In this document: in pieces, positions 54,440-64,000 of the stretch
Position numbering within the stretch: the first letter of the stretch is position 1
How the letters are laid out: each line of letters starts with the position of its first letter
Source of the DNA: CAVPDA01 sp963702495
GTDB lineage: Bacteria > Pseudomonadota > Gammaproteobacteria > Burkholderiales > Rhodocyclaceae
Direction: 5' to 3'
DNA: 64,000 bases
Assembly: GCA_963702495.1 (NCBI GenBank)
Contig: CAVPDA010000004.1
Span: 124,001-188,000, forward strand
Translations under genes and position numbers: made by a program
The notes under the pieces: generated by a model
The model's database searches: none
The model's input: only the letters and a program-made list of their open reading frames with translations
Told to the model about the DNA's origin: nothing

Positions 54440-55135
54440 ATGCGGCGCGACGCCGTCGCCGCGCCTGACGCGGAGCCGGACCGCCCGATGCACCTGAGCC
54501 GGGAGGAGGAAAGCAGCATCGATGCCCGCGTCGCCGCGCTCGAAGCGCGCACCGGCGCGCAGGTCGTCGCCGCCGTGATCGGCAAGTGCGACGCCTACCC
54601 CGAAATTCCCTGGAAGGCCTTTTCCCTCGGCGTCGCACTCGCGATCCTGGTCGCCGCGCTCGCCGCCCAACTGCAGGCCGGCTGGCACGCTCCGGGCGGC
54701 GCGCTGATTCATGCCCTCGCCGTACTCGGCGCGGGTGCCGCCGCGGCCGCCCTCTCCGTCTTATTCCCTCCTTTCGCGCGACTGTTCCTCGATTCCCTGC
54801 GCGCGGAAGCCGAGGTGCGCCAGTACGCGCAAGCGATGTTCCTCGCCCGCGAGCTCTATCGCACACCGGCACACATCGGCATCCTGCTGCTGGTGAGCCG
54901 CTTCGAGCGCAAGATCGTGATCCTCCCCGACACGGGCGTGCGGCGCCGCGTCGCCGAGGCGGATCTCGCCCCGGTGATCGCCGCCATGGCCGAGCCATTG
55001 CGCGCCGGCGGCATCGCGCCGGCACTGCATGCCGGTCTGGACGCCCTGGAGGCGCTGCTGGCGAAGCGGGGCTTCGCTGCCGACGCCAAGGGCGACGACA
55101 TCGCCGAGGCGCTGATCCAGGAGAAAGGGGTGTAG
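54440..55135 (+). CDS. TPM-domain membrane protein 1
   Basis: A 231-aa protein. Two hydrophobic segments (SLGVALAILVAALAAQLQAG, LIHALAVLGAGAAAAALSVL) lie within the first half. The TPM part reads SSIDARVAALEARTGAQVVA, then FERKIVILPDTGVRRRVAEA and GGIAPALHAGLDALEALLAK. The start could be 54440, directly after the tandem repeats, or ATG 54488 (MHLSREEES), which fits the domain start better. It lies 4 bp before the next TPM gene. These genes commonly occur together; their function is poorly known. Confidence 0.8.
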   Translation: MRRDAVAAPDAEPDRPMHLSREEESSIDARVAALEARTGAQVVAAVIGKCDAYPEIPWKAFSLGVALAILVAALAAQLQAGWHAPGGALIHALAVLGAGAAAAALSVLFPPFARLFLDSLRAEAEVRQYAQAMFLARELYRTPAHIGILLLVSRFERKIVILPDTGVRRRVAEADLAPVIAAMAEPLRAGGIAPALHAGLDALEALLAKRGFAADAKGDDIAEALIQEKGV

Positions 55136-55139
55136 CGGC

Positions 55140-56190
55140 ATGCACACCGCTCTCGCCGGCCCCCCGCCACCACGTCTCGAAGCCCTGCGGCCGCGGCAAG
55201 GGATTCGCGGCTGGTGGCGACCGGCGACCCGCCTCGCCGCGATCTGCCTGCTGCTGTTCCTCGCCGTGCCGGGCTTCGCCACGGACGTTCCCTACCTCAC
55301 CGGCCGCGTCACCGACGAGGCGCAGATCCTGAGCGCGCAGGCCAGGGAAAATCTCGGCTCAGTCCTGAAGCGCCACGAAGACCAGACCGGCAACCAGATC
55401 GCCGTGTTCGACGGTGCGCAGCCTGGACGGCGAGAGCGTCGAACAGTACGCGCTCGACGTTTTCAATAGCTGGAAGCTCGGCCGCAAGGGCAAGGACAAC
55501 GGCGTGCTGTTGCTGGTGGCGCCGCAGGAACGGCGCATGCGCATCGAAGTCGGCTACGGCCTCGAGGGCACGCTCACCGACGTGGCCGCCAGCCGCATCC
55601 TCCGCAACGCGATCGCGCCGCGCTTCAAGGAGAGCAACTTCGACCAGGGCGTGATGGATGGCGTGCAGGCCATTGTTGACACGCTGGAGGGCAAGGAGCC
55701 CGCCGCGGCGGGCGAGGAGGCGGGCGACGAGGCCGTCGCCAAGGCCGACACCGCAAAGGCGGAATCCTTCTTCGAGGGGCCCGAACTGGCATGGCCCGAA
55801 CGCATCCTCATCGGCGCCTTCATCTTCGGCATCATCGGCCTGTTTACCGTGATCGGCGTGCTCACGCCGGGCATGGGCTGGTTCCTCTACCTGTTTCTCA
55901 TCCCGTTCTGGGCCATGTTTCCGATCGTCGTGGTCGGCACCCGCGGTACGCTCTACCTGCTCGTCACCTACCTCGTCGCCTATCCCGTCATCAAGCTCGT
56001 GCTGTCACGAACGGATTGGTACGCGAAGGCTGCACGCGACATCAAGACCAAGGGCAGCGCAGCCATCGGCGGCTTCACCATCGGCTCGGGTGGTGGCAGC
56101 GGAGCGTCGTCCTGGAGTTCGCACGGCAGCGGCGGCTTCTCCGGGGGCGGCGGCAGTTCCGGCGGCGGCGGGGCAAGCGGAAGCTGGTGA
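55140..56190 (+). pseudogene. TPM-domain membrane protein 2 (YgcG-like), frameshifted
   Basis: The frame from 55140 gives a signal peptide (LAAICLLLFLAVPGFA) and the start of a TPM domain (VPYLTGRVTDEAQILSAQAR, HEDQTGNQIAVF). At 55410 an extra G in GTTCGACGG moves the frame; the continuation TVRSLDGESVEQYALDVFNS, GKDNGVLLLVAPQERRMRIE, then two transmembrane helices and a GGG/SSG-rich tail (SGGGGSSGGGGASGSW) completes a YgcG-like protein. Correcting one base yields about 350 aa, a normal length. Sequence error or recent inactivation. Confidence 0.82.
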
Positions 56191-56227
56191 TGGGCCACAG
56201 GAAGCCGACAGCGTTGCGGAGGAAGCG

Positions 56228-58469
56228 ATGAGCGCCCGCCCCCTCGCCCGCGCGCCGGAGTGGAACGCCTGGCTCGTGCTTGCCCTCGCCGGCACGGTCG
56301 CGGCGGGCATCGCCGCCGGAGCCCTGGTCCGCGACCAGTGGCTGGCGCCGGGTGGCGCCCTCCTACTGGGTCTGCTGGCTGCCCCCTATGCGGCTCTGGC
56401 GCTGTTTCTCGTGGGGCGTGGCTCGCGTCCGGCCGCTCTCGCCAACGCCTTCGGCCTGGCGGTCGTGGTCGCCGTGGCATTCCCGATCGCAACCGGGCTC
56501 ACCCTGCCCTGGCAAGGCGTTGACGCGAAGAATGTGGCGGCCGCGGTCCTGCTCGGTGCCAGCGCGCTGACGATCCCATCGGCCATCGCCGCCTACCGGC
56601 TGCTGCCGGCGGAACGACGACGCACCTGGCATTGGGCCGCCGGCCTCCTGCTGCCCCTGCTTTACGGCGGCGGCGTTCTACGGTGCGTTGGCGTGGTCGC
56701 AGGCGCAGAGGACCCAGCACGCGCTGGAGATCTCCGCCAACGACCGCGCCGCCGGCGCCGCGGTGGAGGCGATCGTGAAGTGCGCCCGGACGTACCGCGA
56801 ACGCGACCTGGCCGGGAGTTTTCCGGCCAGCCTCGATGCGCTGGCCGCCGGCGGCTGCCTGAGCGGCGAGGTCGCGCGCGGCGCCGCCCCGGGCTACGCG
56901 CTGACCTATCTGCCCGGCATGCGCGACGAATCCGGGGCGATCACGATCTTCGCCGTCTGCGCCCAGCCGCAGAGCTGGCTCGTCAGCGGCGCCCAGGTCC
57001 TGGTGGCGGACGAATCCGGCGCCCGCGCCGCCCTCGTCGCCGACGACGCGCACGGCGCGGCGCCTGCCTGCCACGATGCGATGCCGGTGCCGGCCAAGCT
57101 GGTGCAGCGCGTCAAGTACTGCGCACTGCGCTACGCCCGAAGCCACCCGCAAGCCGGCTACCCACGCACTCTGGCCGACATGGTGGATGACGCCGACCCG
57201 TGCCTGCCGCTGCAGGGAGCCGGTCACATCTGGTACCAGGCACCCGAGTACCGCCTCACCTATCTCACCGGAGACGCGGATGCCGCATTCAAGATCCTGC
57301 TGCGGGGCGGCGGCGGGACGGCCAACCAGTACGCCGACGCCAACGGCGCCGCCTTCCTTTTCGAAGGGCGCATGCCGCCCCGGATGGCGAAGGCGCCGCG
57401 CCCCTGGCACGAGCAGCGGCAGCGCAAGCGCTCGCCGCCCGGCGCCCTGGCCGCCGAGTGCGACGCCGGCAGTCACGACAGCTGCTACTGGCTGGGGCAT
57501 CTGGCGGCGATGGGCACGGGCGACGTCCCCCGCGATCCGCGCCGCGCCCGGCCGCTGCTCGAGCGCGCCTGCGACAACGGCATCGGACTCGCCTGCACCG
57601 AACTGACCCGTCTCGAGGACGCGCGGACGGGGGGCATTCCCGCCGCGTCCGACCGCGTCGAGCGCGATCAGCGCAATCTGGGATTATGGGAAAGGGCGTG
57701 CCAGCTCGGCGATCCGACCGCCTGCGTGGACGCGGCGTACGTGCATCGCAGCGGCAGCGCACCCGATCGGACATTGCTGGAGCAGATGGCAGTGGGACTT
57801 GCCGCCGGCCAGCAACCGGTCCGGCTGCCGCCGCCGGTCGTGCGCGACCCGGCGCGGGCGCGCGCCCTGATGCAGCGCGCCTGCGAACTCGATCTCGACT
57901 CCGCCTGCATGGACCTCGCCGATGATCTGCTCGGAACGTACACGGCGGCGATGCCGGACACGAACGATCTTGCGAGCGCATTGCCGCTGTTGCAGAGCCG
58001 CTGCGACCGCGGCGAGGAGGTTCCGTGCTATCGGCTCGCCCAGTGGTATGCCCGCGAATCCACGCCGTTCGCCGACAGGGCGCGCGCGCGCACGCTGTTT
58101 CTCGCGGCCTGCGACGCATCGGGGACCCTGGGCTGCGCCGAGGCGGCGCTGCTGTGGCCGCAGGACGAGCGCAGCGGCGAGATGGCGGCGATGGCGATCG
58201 AAATGGCGGAACGCGGCTGCAGGCCGCCCGCAACCGGGCACGAAGGCTGCCAACTGCTGCGGCAGCACTACGAGAAACGCTGCGCCGAGGGACAGGCCGC
58301 ATCCTGCCTCGACCTGGCGCTGCAGTTCCACCGCGACGAGATTGCCGCCGGGCAGTCCGGCGCCGGCCGGGAGTTGCTGGAAAAGGCCTGCCAGGGCGGC
58401 GAGGCGCGCGCCTGCGACACCTTGCGCACGTTGCACCTGCGCGACTCCCGCCCGGCCGACCCGCGCTGA
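56228..58469 (+). pseudogene. Membrane protein with Sel1-like repeats, frameshifted
   Basis: From ATG 56228 (SD GGAGGAAGC) four to five transmembrane helices are read (LVLALAGTVAAGIAAGALVR, LLLGLLAAPYAALALFLVG). At 56675 the frame shifts: removing one G from GGCGTTCTAC continues as FYGALAWSQAQRTQHALEIS and then a long periplasmic part. This ends in Cys-rich Sel1/TPR-like repeats (HDSCYWLGHLAAMGTGDVPR, RARPLLERACDNGIGLACTE, ARALMQRACELDLDSACMDL). The corrected protein is about 746 aa. It closes the YpfJ-TPM-TPM run. Sel1 repeats mediate protein contacts; function unknown. Confidence 0.8.
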
Positions 58470-58519
58470 GCCGTTTCAGCGAGGCAGGCGGAACCCATGC
58501 GGCGGCCTGCGCCGGCCAC

Positions 58520-59497
58520 CTACCGCGACCAACCCAGAACCTTGTCGATCCCGGCGATGATGGACGGCGTGGGGACGTTGCGCACGCCCTTGACCAGCAG
58601 CACGAAGTTGTCCGCCAGGATCTCCTCGGGATGGGCGGAGTTCGAGGTGTTCTTGCCGATGCGGTCAATGAAGGATTGGAACTCCCCATCGCCGAGCCGC
58701 GTCAGCGCCCCAGCGACGTGCTTCGGCTTCCATCCGCCGTCGCGCCATTCGGCCACCACGAGGTCCAGCGCGACGTATTCGAGCAGTCCGCCGCTGCGGG
58801 CGGGATCGTAACGCTCGGCCGAAGACAGCAGCACCGGAAACACCACGTCGCCGGTGGAACCGTCGCCCAGGCTCATGCAGTGGCCGAGTCCCGGGGCATC
58901 CGGATTGGTGATCTTGCGCGACGCCAGACTGGGCGGCAACTGCAGCGGCGCACAGGAACCGAAACCGATGACGCCGTACAGCGCTTCCCGCAACTCGGGG
59001 TTGGCGCTGGTCATGACGTGGAACAGCTCATGCACGATGATTTCATGCAGCGTCTCGCGCGGCCATTGCAGCACGCCGGCGGGAAGAACGATGGCATTGC
59101 CGCGGTGGTAGGGCGTATGGCCTTCCTCGTAGCCCGAAGTCTTGACCAGGAGCACGACCGGAGGAAAACGCAGGGAACGCTCGAAGAACAGCGTGCCGAC
59201 CGGGGCCAGGATCTCCCTCAGATTCTCCACCTCGGCGTCGGTCCACGGCAGGACCTGCCGCGATGCGAACTCGAGAAAATCGGTGGCGGAAACGGCCTGG
59301 TCCGTCTGCTTCCTGAGGGATCGGTCCAAGGCGCTGAGCGCCCGGGTGAAGTTGTCCGCGCTTCCCAGAACCTGCCTGCCCTCCTCTGCGCTGGCGAAGC
59401 GGATATGGGCCTGCGCATTCAGGGCAACACCGTAGGCAGCCGCGGCGGGAAAGGAAAACAACAGTGCGGCCAGGATGGCCAGAGTCCGGCTGAGCAC
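58520..59497 (-). CDS. Secreted zincin-type metallopeptidase (HELFH)
   Basis: A 325-aa protein with signal peptide TLAILAALLFSFPAAAA. The segment TLHEIIVHELFHVMTSANPE carries HExxH, followed by LREALYGVIGFGSC; a third ligand is not obvious, possibly an E or H in LLEYVALDLV. Two Cys (SCAP, HCMS) may form a disulfide. Its family is not one I can name. It is convergent with the Sel1 gene, 50 bp apart, and divergent from the OYE gene. Confidence 0.75.
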   Translation of the reverse strand: MLSRTLAILAALLFSFPAAAAYGVALNAQAHIRFASAEEGRQVLGSADNFTRALSALDRSLRKQTDQAVSATDFLEFASRQVLPWTDAEVENLREILAPVGTLFFERSLRFPPVVLLVKTSGYEEGHTPYHRGNAIVLPAGVLQWPRETLHEIIVHELFHVMTSANPELREALYGVIGFGSCAPLQLPPSLASRKITNPDAPGLGHCMSLGDGSTGDVVFPVLLSSAERYDPARSGGLLEYVALDLVVAEWRDGGWKPKHVAGALTRLGDGEFQSFIDRIGKNTSNSAHPEEILADNFVLLVKGVRNVPTPSIIAGIDKVLGWSR

Positions 59498-59658
59498 GAG
59501 GTCCCTCCCTGGAAGCGATGGCGCGGCGGCGGCTCCGTCTGCTTTTCGCGAAGGGCACCGGCAAGAGTGCGATTATAGGGCGGCGCACGTCCATCGGCGA
59601 GCGGCGCCGCTGCGGCCGAGTAGAATGCACGCCTCGCACCTTCCGGCGGAGACGCATC

Positions 59659-60774
59659 ATGACACGGGCACTGCTCTTTTCGCCTCACGCGCTCGGCGGC
59701 ATCGAGTTGCGCAATCGCGCCGTCATGGCGCCCATGACCCGCTGCCGCGCCTCGAATCCCGATCTGGCGCCCGACGCCCTGCACGCCGAGTACTACGCCC
59801 AGCGCGCCTCGGCCGGGCTCATCCTGTCCGAGGGCACGCCGGTGTCGCCCCAGGGGCGCGGCTACGCCTTCACCCCCGGTATCTACAGCCCGGCCCAGAT
59901 CGCCGGCTGGAAACAGGTGACCGACGCGGTGCACGCACGCGGCGGGCGCATCTTCGCCCAGATCTGGCACGTCGGTCGCATCAGTCATTCGAGCCTGCGT
60001 CCGGACCGCGCCCCGCCGGTCGGCGCCAGCGCGGTCCGGCTCGACGACGAAGTCCTCGCCTTCAATGACCAGGGCCGGCCGGCGCCGATGCCCTGCGACA
60101 CGCCGCGCATGCTCGCCACCACCGAAGTGCGGGCCATCGTCGGCGATTTCGCCCAGGCGGCGCGCAATGCCAGGGCCGCCGGTTTCGACGGCGTCGAAAT
60201 CCACGGTGCCAACGGCTATCTGTTCGATCAGTTCCGCTGTCCGTACCTGAATCAGCGCACGGACGAATATGGCGGCTCGCTGCAGAACCGCTGCCGTTTC
60301 CTGCTGGAAGCGGCCGCTGCGGTGGCGCGGGAAATCGGCGGCGACCGGACCGGCGTGCGCCTCTCCCCTCTCGGGCTCGCCCACGACATGCAGCGGGACC
60401 CCGCGCCGATGACGACCTATCCCTATCTGGCGCGGGAGCTGGACCGCATCGGCGTGGCCTATCTGCATCTCTACGATCAGTCCGCCACCTGGATCCACGA
60501 CCCGCACGATGCCCTGTTGGGCGCGCTGCGCTCCGCCTTCCCGCGTACCCTGATGCTGTGCGGCGGCTTCGACGGCGACCGGGCGCAAGCCGCACTGGCC
60601 GCCGGCAGCGGCGATCTGATCGCCTTCGGCAAGCCCTACATCTCCAATCCGGACCTGGTCGAGCGCCTGCGGACCGGAGCGCCGCCGGCGCCGTGGAACG
60701 CCAGCACCTTCTATGGCGGCACGGCGGCGGGGTACACGGATTACCCGGCCCTGGCGGCGGCGGAGAGCTTGTGA
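59659..60774 (+). CDS. Old yellow enzyme / NemA-like alkene reductase
   Basis: A 371-aa FMN reductase. Motifs: NRAVMAPMTRCRA, AGLILSEGTPVSPQGRGYAF, FAQIWHVGRISHSS, the active-site HGANGYLFDQF with HxxN, DEYGGSLQNRCRF, and the FMN phosphate loop LIAFGKPYISNPDL. It reduces activated alkenes such as enones, maleimides and nitro-compounds with NAD(P)H. The ATG at 59659 has GGCGGAGACGC upstream. Its last three codons and stop (ESL-TGA) are provided by the end of a MITE-like repeat. Confidence 0.92.
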   Translation: MTRALLFSPHALGGIELRNRAVMAPMTRCRASNPDLAPDALHAEYYAQRASAGLILSEGTPVSPQGRGYAFTPGIYSPAQIAGWKQVTDAVHARGGRIFAQIWHVGRISHSSLRPDRAPPVGASAVRLDDEVLAFNDQGRPAPMPCDTPRMLATTEVRAIVGDFAQAARNARAAGFDGVEIHGANGYLFDQFRCPYLNQRTDEYGGSLQNRCRFLLEAAAAVAREIGGDRTGVRLSPLGLAHDMQRDPAPMTTYPYLARELDRIGVAYLHLYDQSATWIHDPHDALLGALRSAFPRTLMLCGGFDGDRAQAALAAGSGDLIAFGKPYISNPDLVERLRTGAPPAPWNASTFYGGTAAGYTDYPALAAAESL

Positions 60775-60900
60775 ATTGATCCACTGCGCGTCCCGAGCGC
60801 TGCGTTCTCGGTGGACAATTCGGGTGCTCGCTACTCGCCTACCTAACCGATATGTGCGCCTTGCCCTCGGGCCGCGCGCTACGATTTCTTCGCAATCGCG
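60764..60900. repeat. MITE-like inverted-repeat element, copy 2
   Basis: The left end AGAGCTTGTGAATTGATC and the interior (CTGCGCGTCCCGAGCGCTGC, GCGCCTTGCCCTCGGGCCG, CTACGATTTCTTC) match copy 1 at 12640. The right tip has decayed (CGCAATCGCG instead of ACAAGCTCT). The left end forms the 3' end of the OYE coding region. Confidence 0.75.
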
Positions 60901-60973
60901 GAGCCGGTGGCAGAGTAGCCGGGCCGGGCACCTGCGAATTCCGCAAGTCGCGGCCCATCCCGGGAGGTCATGC

Positions 60974-61801
60974 ATGAAAACCGTTCTGGTCACCGGCGCC
61001 ACCGACGGCATCGGCCGCGAAACGGCGCGGCAGCTTCTGGCCCAGGGCTGGCACGTGTTCGTTCATGGCCGCAGCGCGGAAAAAGCGGAGCGCGCGGCTC
61101 ACGAATTGCGCGAGCGCGTGCCGTGCGACGACGGTCTGCGCTCCTGCGGCCGCGCCGCGCCGGTGTGGGGCGACCTCGCGCGCATGGCGCAAGTGGTGGG
61201 TCTGGCTCGCCAGGTGAAATCGACGACCGACGCGCTCGATGCGCTGATCAACAACGCCGGCGTGTTCGAGCCGGTTCGGCGCACGACGCCGGACGGCTTC
61301 GAGATGACGATGGCGGTGAACCACTTCGCCCCCTTCGTGCTCACCCGCCATCTGCTGGAAGCGCTGCGCAAATCGCCCTCCGGCAGGATCATCACCGTCA
61401 GCTCGATCGCCCATGGCAGCGGCACGCTGGACCTCGACGACCTGAGTTTCGCGGCGCACTACGACGGTTACTCCGCCTACGCCGCCTCCAAGCTCGCCAA
61501 CATCCTGTTCACCGCGGCGCTCGCCCGGCGGCTCGCCGCGACCGCAGTGACGGCCAACAGCTTGCATCCGGGCGTCATCACGACCAAGCTGCTGTGGGCC
61601 GGCTTCAGGATGAAGGGCCGGACGGTGGAAGACGGCGCACGCACGTCGGTCCACCTGGCGACGTCGGACGCCGTGGCGCGCGCCAGCGGGAAGTACTTTG
61701 TGGACTGCGCAGAGGCGCAGCCGGCGGCGCCGGCGCGCGACGAACCACTGGCCGAGGCGCTGTGGACGGCCACCGAACGAGCGGCGGCCCGGTTTCTTTG
61801 A
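60974..61801 (+). CDS. Short-chain dehydrogenase/reductase (retinol-dehydrogenase-like)
   Basis: A 275-aa SDR. Cofactor motif TGATDGIG, NNAG, catalytic Ser in ITVSSIAHG, and YAASK with Tyr and Lys. The pattern DALINNAGVFEPVRRTTPDG, FEMTMAVNHFAPFVLTRHLL is that of the WWOX/RDH group. The ATG at 60974 follows GGGAGG. The substrate is unknown. It lies between the OYE and cDPG-synthetase-like genes on the same strand. Confidence 0.88.
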   Translation: MKTVLVTGATDGIGRETARQLLAQGWHVFVHGRSAEKAERAAHELRERVPCDDGLRSCGRAAPVWGDLARMAQVVGLARQVKSTTDALDALINNAGVFEPVRRTTPDGFEMTMAVNHFAPFVLTRHLLEALRKSPSGRIITVSSIAHGSGTLDLDDLSFAAHYDGYSAYAASKLANILFTAALARRLAATAVTANSLHPGVITTKLLWAGFRMKGRTVEDGARTSVHLATSDAVARASGKYFVDCAEAQPAAPARDEPLAEALWTATERAAARFL

Positions 61802-61883
61802 GTGCCGCCCAAGGCATGCCGTCCGCGAGAATCATGACGCATCCGGACGGACTCCGTTTCACCGCACCGACGGGAGAGAGCGC

Positions 61884-63233
61884 ATGACCCATGAAGACCG
61901 TCGCACACGCGTCCTCATCATGGGGGCGGCCGGCCGCGACTTCCACAACTTCAACATGGTGTATCGCGACGATCCGGGCGGCGAAGTGGTGGCCTTCACC
62001 GCGGCCCAGATCGCCGGCATCACCGGTCGCCGCTATCCGCCCGAACTGGCCGGGCCGCTCTATCCGCAGGGCATCGAGATCGTAGACGAATCGCAGCTGG
62101 AGGCGCTGATCGTCGGGCAGCGCATCGATCAGGTGGTGTTCGCCTACAGTGACGTGCCCCACGCCCACGTGATGCACGAGGCATCGCGCGCGCTGGCGGC
62201 GGGAGCGGACTTCGTGCTGTTGGGGCCGCAACGCACCATGATCCGGGCACAGGTGCCGGTGATCGCCGTGTCGGCGGTGCGCACCGGCTGCGGCAAGTCG
62301 CAGACGGCGCGCTACCTGTCGCGGCTGCTGCGGGCGCGGGGGCTGCGCGTGGCGGTGATCCGCCACCCCATGCCCTACGGCGATCTGGCGCGCGAGGCGG
62401 TGCAGCGCTTCGACCGGCGGGCGGACCTGGACGCCGCCCGGTGCACGGTGGAGGAGCGCGAGGAATACGAGCCCCATCTCGCGGCGGGCAATGTGGTTTT
62501 CGCCGGCGTGGATTACGCGCGCATCGTGGCTGCGGCGCAGGCGCAGGCCGATCTCATCCTGTGGGACGGCGGCAACAACGACTTCCCCTTCGTCCGCCCC
62601 GATCTGCACGTCGTGCTGGTCGATCCGCTGCGGCCGGGGCACGAGGCGACCCACCACCCGGGCGAAGCGGTGCTGCGCATGGCCGATGTGGTGGTCGTCG
62701 CCAAGACCGATGCCGCGGCGGCGGCCGACGTGCAGCGGGTGAGCGAGAACGTGCGCCGCATCAATCCGCGTGCCGCCATCGTGCGGGCGGCATCGCCCAT
62801 ACGCCTCGACGACGAGGACGCCGTGCGCGGCCGGCGCGTGCTGGTGGTGGAGGACGGGCCCACCACCACCCACGGCGGCATGGCCTACGGTGCCGGCTAC
62901 GTCGCCGCAACGCGGGCCCACGCGGCGCGCATCGTCGATCCGCGCCCGTTCGCAGCGCCGGAGATCGCCGCCGCCTTCGGGCAATATCCGCACATCGGCC
63001 CGGTGCTGCCTGCGCTCGGCTACAACGCCGCCCAGCTCGAGGCGCTGCAGGCGACGATCAACGCCGTGCCGGCCGACGTCGTGGTCGCCGCCACGCCGAT
63101 CGATCTCGCCGCACTGATCGACGTGAACAAACCGGTGGTACGCGCACGCTACGAGTTCGCGGAAATCGGCCGGCCGGGACTGGCGGAGGAAATCGAGAAA
63201 TTCCTGCAGCGGCTGCCTTCAGCAGCCCGGTGA
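61884..63233 (+). CDS. Cyclic 2,3-diphosphoglycerate synthetase-like GTPase
   Basis: A 449-aa protein. The N-terminal nucleotide-binding part RVLIMGAAGRDFHNFNMVYR is followed by a P-loop IAVSAVRTGCGKSQTARYL and ADLILWDGGNNDFPFVRPDL, ADVVVVAKTDAAAAADVQRV, then TTTHGGMAYGAGYVAA. These are signatures of the cpgS-like family. In methanogens it makes a cyclic osmolyte; in bacteria the role is uncertain and may lie in GTPase regulation. The ATG at 61884 follows GGGAGAGAG. It is 82 bp after the SDR. Confidence 0.85.
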   Translation: MTHEDRRTRVLIMGAAGRDFHNFNMVYRDDPGGEVVAFTAAQIAGITGRRYPPELAGPLYPQGIEIVDESQLEALIVGQRIDQVVFAYSDVPHAHVMHEASRALAAGADFVLLGPQRTMIRAQVPVIAVSAVRTGCGKSQTARYLSRLLRARGLRVAVIRHPMPYGDLAREAVQRFDRRADLDAARCTVEEREEYEPHLAAGNVVFAGVDYARIVAAAQAQADLILWDGGNNDFPFVRPDLHVVLVDPLRPGHEATHHPGEAVLRMADVVVVAKTDAAAAADVQRVSENVRRINPRAAIVRAASPIRLDDEDAVRGRRVLVVEDGPTTTHGGMAYGAGYVAATRAHAARIVDPRPFAAPEIAAAFGQYPHIGPVLPALGYNAAQLEALQATINAVPADVVVAATPIDLAALIDVNKPVVRARYEFAEIGRPGLAEEIEKFLQRLPSAAR

Positions 63234-63266
63234 TCGCGCACAGCCGCGACCCGGAGCACCCGGTGG

Positions 63267-63794
63267 TCAGAGCGGCCGCACCACGCGCAGGGTATCGCCG
63301 GCATCCGGATCGCGGTGCGCCTCGAAGCCGAGTTGGCGCGCGAACTTGAGCATCTTGTGGTTCTGCACCAGGACGTAGCCTTCCATGGTACGGAAGCCGC
63401 GCTCCCGCGCCGCGTCCATGAGGGCGAGCATGAGCAGGCCGGCCACGCCGGAACCCTGCCAGGCGTCGTCGATGGCGACGGCGAATTCGCAGGAATCCCC
63501 CACGGCGCCGGAGGCATAGCGGGCGACGCCGATCTCCTGCTCCGCGCCGTCGCGCGCCACGGTGGCGACGAAGGCCATATGCCGATCGTAGTCGATCTGC
63601 GTGAAGTACTTGAGCTTGGCCGGCGACAGTTCCCGCAGCTCCGACATGAAGCGGTTGTAGCGGGAATCGTTCGACAGGTGGCGCACGAATTCCTGTTCCA
63701 GCGGCGCATCGTCCGCCCGGATCGGCCGGATCATGACCTCGGTGCCGTCGAACAGGTAACGTTTGCGGGCGAGGTGTTGGGGGTAGTCGGCCAT
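63267..63794 (-). CDS. GNAT-family N-acetyltransferase
   Basis: A 175-aa acetyltransferase: TEVMIRPIRADDAPLEQEFV, CEFAVAIDDAWQGSGVAGLL with the acetyl-CoA loop (QGSGVA), and RTMEGYVLVQNHKMLKFARQ, LGFEAHRD. It resembles the C-terminal GNAT domain of the Pat/YfiQ protein acetyltransferases, but the NDP-forming acyl-CoA synthetase part is absent. The ATG at 63794 (MADYPQHLA) replaces a longer unsupported frame. It converges on the cDPG-synthetase-like gene. No gene is supported from 63795 to the window end. Confidence 0.85.
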   Translation of the reverse strand: MADYPQHLARKRYLFDGTEVMIRPIRADDAPLEQEFVRHLSNDSRYNRFMSELRELSPAKLKYFTQIDYDRHMAFVATVARDGAEQEIGVARYASGAVGDSCEFAVAIDDAWQGSGVAGLLMLALMDAARERGFRTMEGYVLVQNHKMLKFARQLGFEAHRDPDAGDTLRVVRPL

Positions 63795-64000
63795 GGTCTT
63801 GTTCGTCTTGCGCCTGAAACGGGATGGCGCCGCCGCGCCGGGCGGGCCAATGATACGCCGGCCGGCGGCGAATCTCGGCGACCCCCGCCGCGCGACACCC
63901 GGGATTGCAAAATACCCGAATGGCGCGCAGCATTTTGCCTTGGATTCAGATTCGGCTACCCCTTGCCGGCATTCATCGGAGGCATTCATGCTTACAATCC

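Noticed and set aside
59419..61011. 530-codon minus-strand frame over OYE
   Set aside because: Antisense shadow of OYE; its upstream end is translated MITE sequence that also appears opposite copy 1 (CEEIVA-GPRARRT).

Overview
The window is 64 kb of GC-rich DNA with the gene content of a free-living betaproteobacterium, most likely a Rhodocyclales relative (Thauera/Azoarcus type). That placement rests on protein families recognised by eye: a double-length UvrA, a DsrC-like protein, FusA2, an OYE reductase next to a cyclic-2,3-DPG-synthetase-like GTPase, and a REP/MITE repertoire. It is an inference, not a taxonomic measurement. I saw no rRNA, tRNA or CRISPR.

Region 1 (0-9.4 kb) is a decaying accessory island. 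It holds a TumE/TumA-like toxin-antitoxin pair fused in frame by frame slips, a duplicated tumA tail, two Uma2 nucleases, HicBA, a Septu-like PtuA/PtuB defence pair, and a Phd antitoxin whose RelE/ParE toxin is a pseudogene. PtuB is broken by a one-base frameshift and by an IS1634-like element of about 2.2 kb. Removing the element rebuilds the PtuB reading frame across the junction. Degenerate copies of one intergenic repeat separate these genes.

Region 2 (9.5-29.4 kb) is mostly housekeeping with repeat damage. It starts with a frameshifted WD40-caspase gene, followed by a MITE-like inverted-repeat element at its stop codon. A class III UvrA is split in two by a REP element that supplies one stop codon. 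Then come Ap4A phosphorylase, a DUF1499 protein, patatin, asparaginase II, protoporphyrinogen oxidase (apparently with a CTG start), a cytochrome c lipoprotein, hemerythrin, an M23 peptidase and an EF-G paralogue.

Region 3 (30.1-41.5 kb) is the most interesting part. A rightward locus encodes an OmpA-domain protein, a curlin-like four-repeat secreted protein, a small secreted partner, a CsgG-like lipoprotein with peptidoglycan-binding and DUF4384 modules, another small secreted protein and a DUF2807 protein. Facing it is a tight leftward operon: a TpsB transporter, a TpsA-like exoprotein without a visible TPS domain but with 75-bp repeats, and a secreted WD40-caspase with intact His/Cys dyad and an EF-hand loop. 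I propose that these two operons form one surface-fibre/exoprotein export system with a periplasmic caspase; this is inference.

Region 4 (41.5-47.2 kb) is gene-poor and looks acquired: an IS1595 transposase remnant, a lipoprotein, a PQQ-type beta-propeller protein, a GST and long non-coding stretches. Region 5 (47.2-64 kb) returns to core-like genes: a glycine-zipper protein, MazG-like/FAD reductase/MazG-like, an HtrA-like protein lacking its catalytic triad, a DsrC-like protein lacking both redox cysteines, YHS and CBS proteins, a YpfJ-TPM-TPM-Sel1 cluster, a secreted zincin, OYE, SDR, a cDPG-synthetase-like GTPase and a GNAT. Several otherwise intact genes carry single-base frameshifts (caspase 1, MazG-like 2, TPM 2, Sel1), so either real decay or sequence error must be considered.
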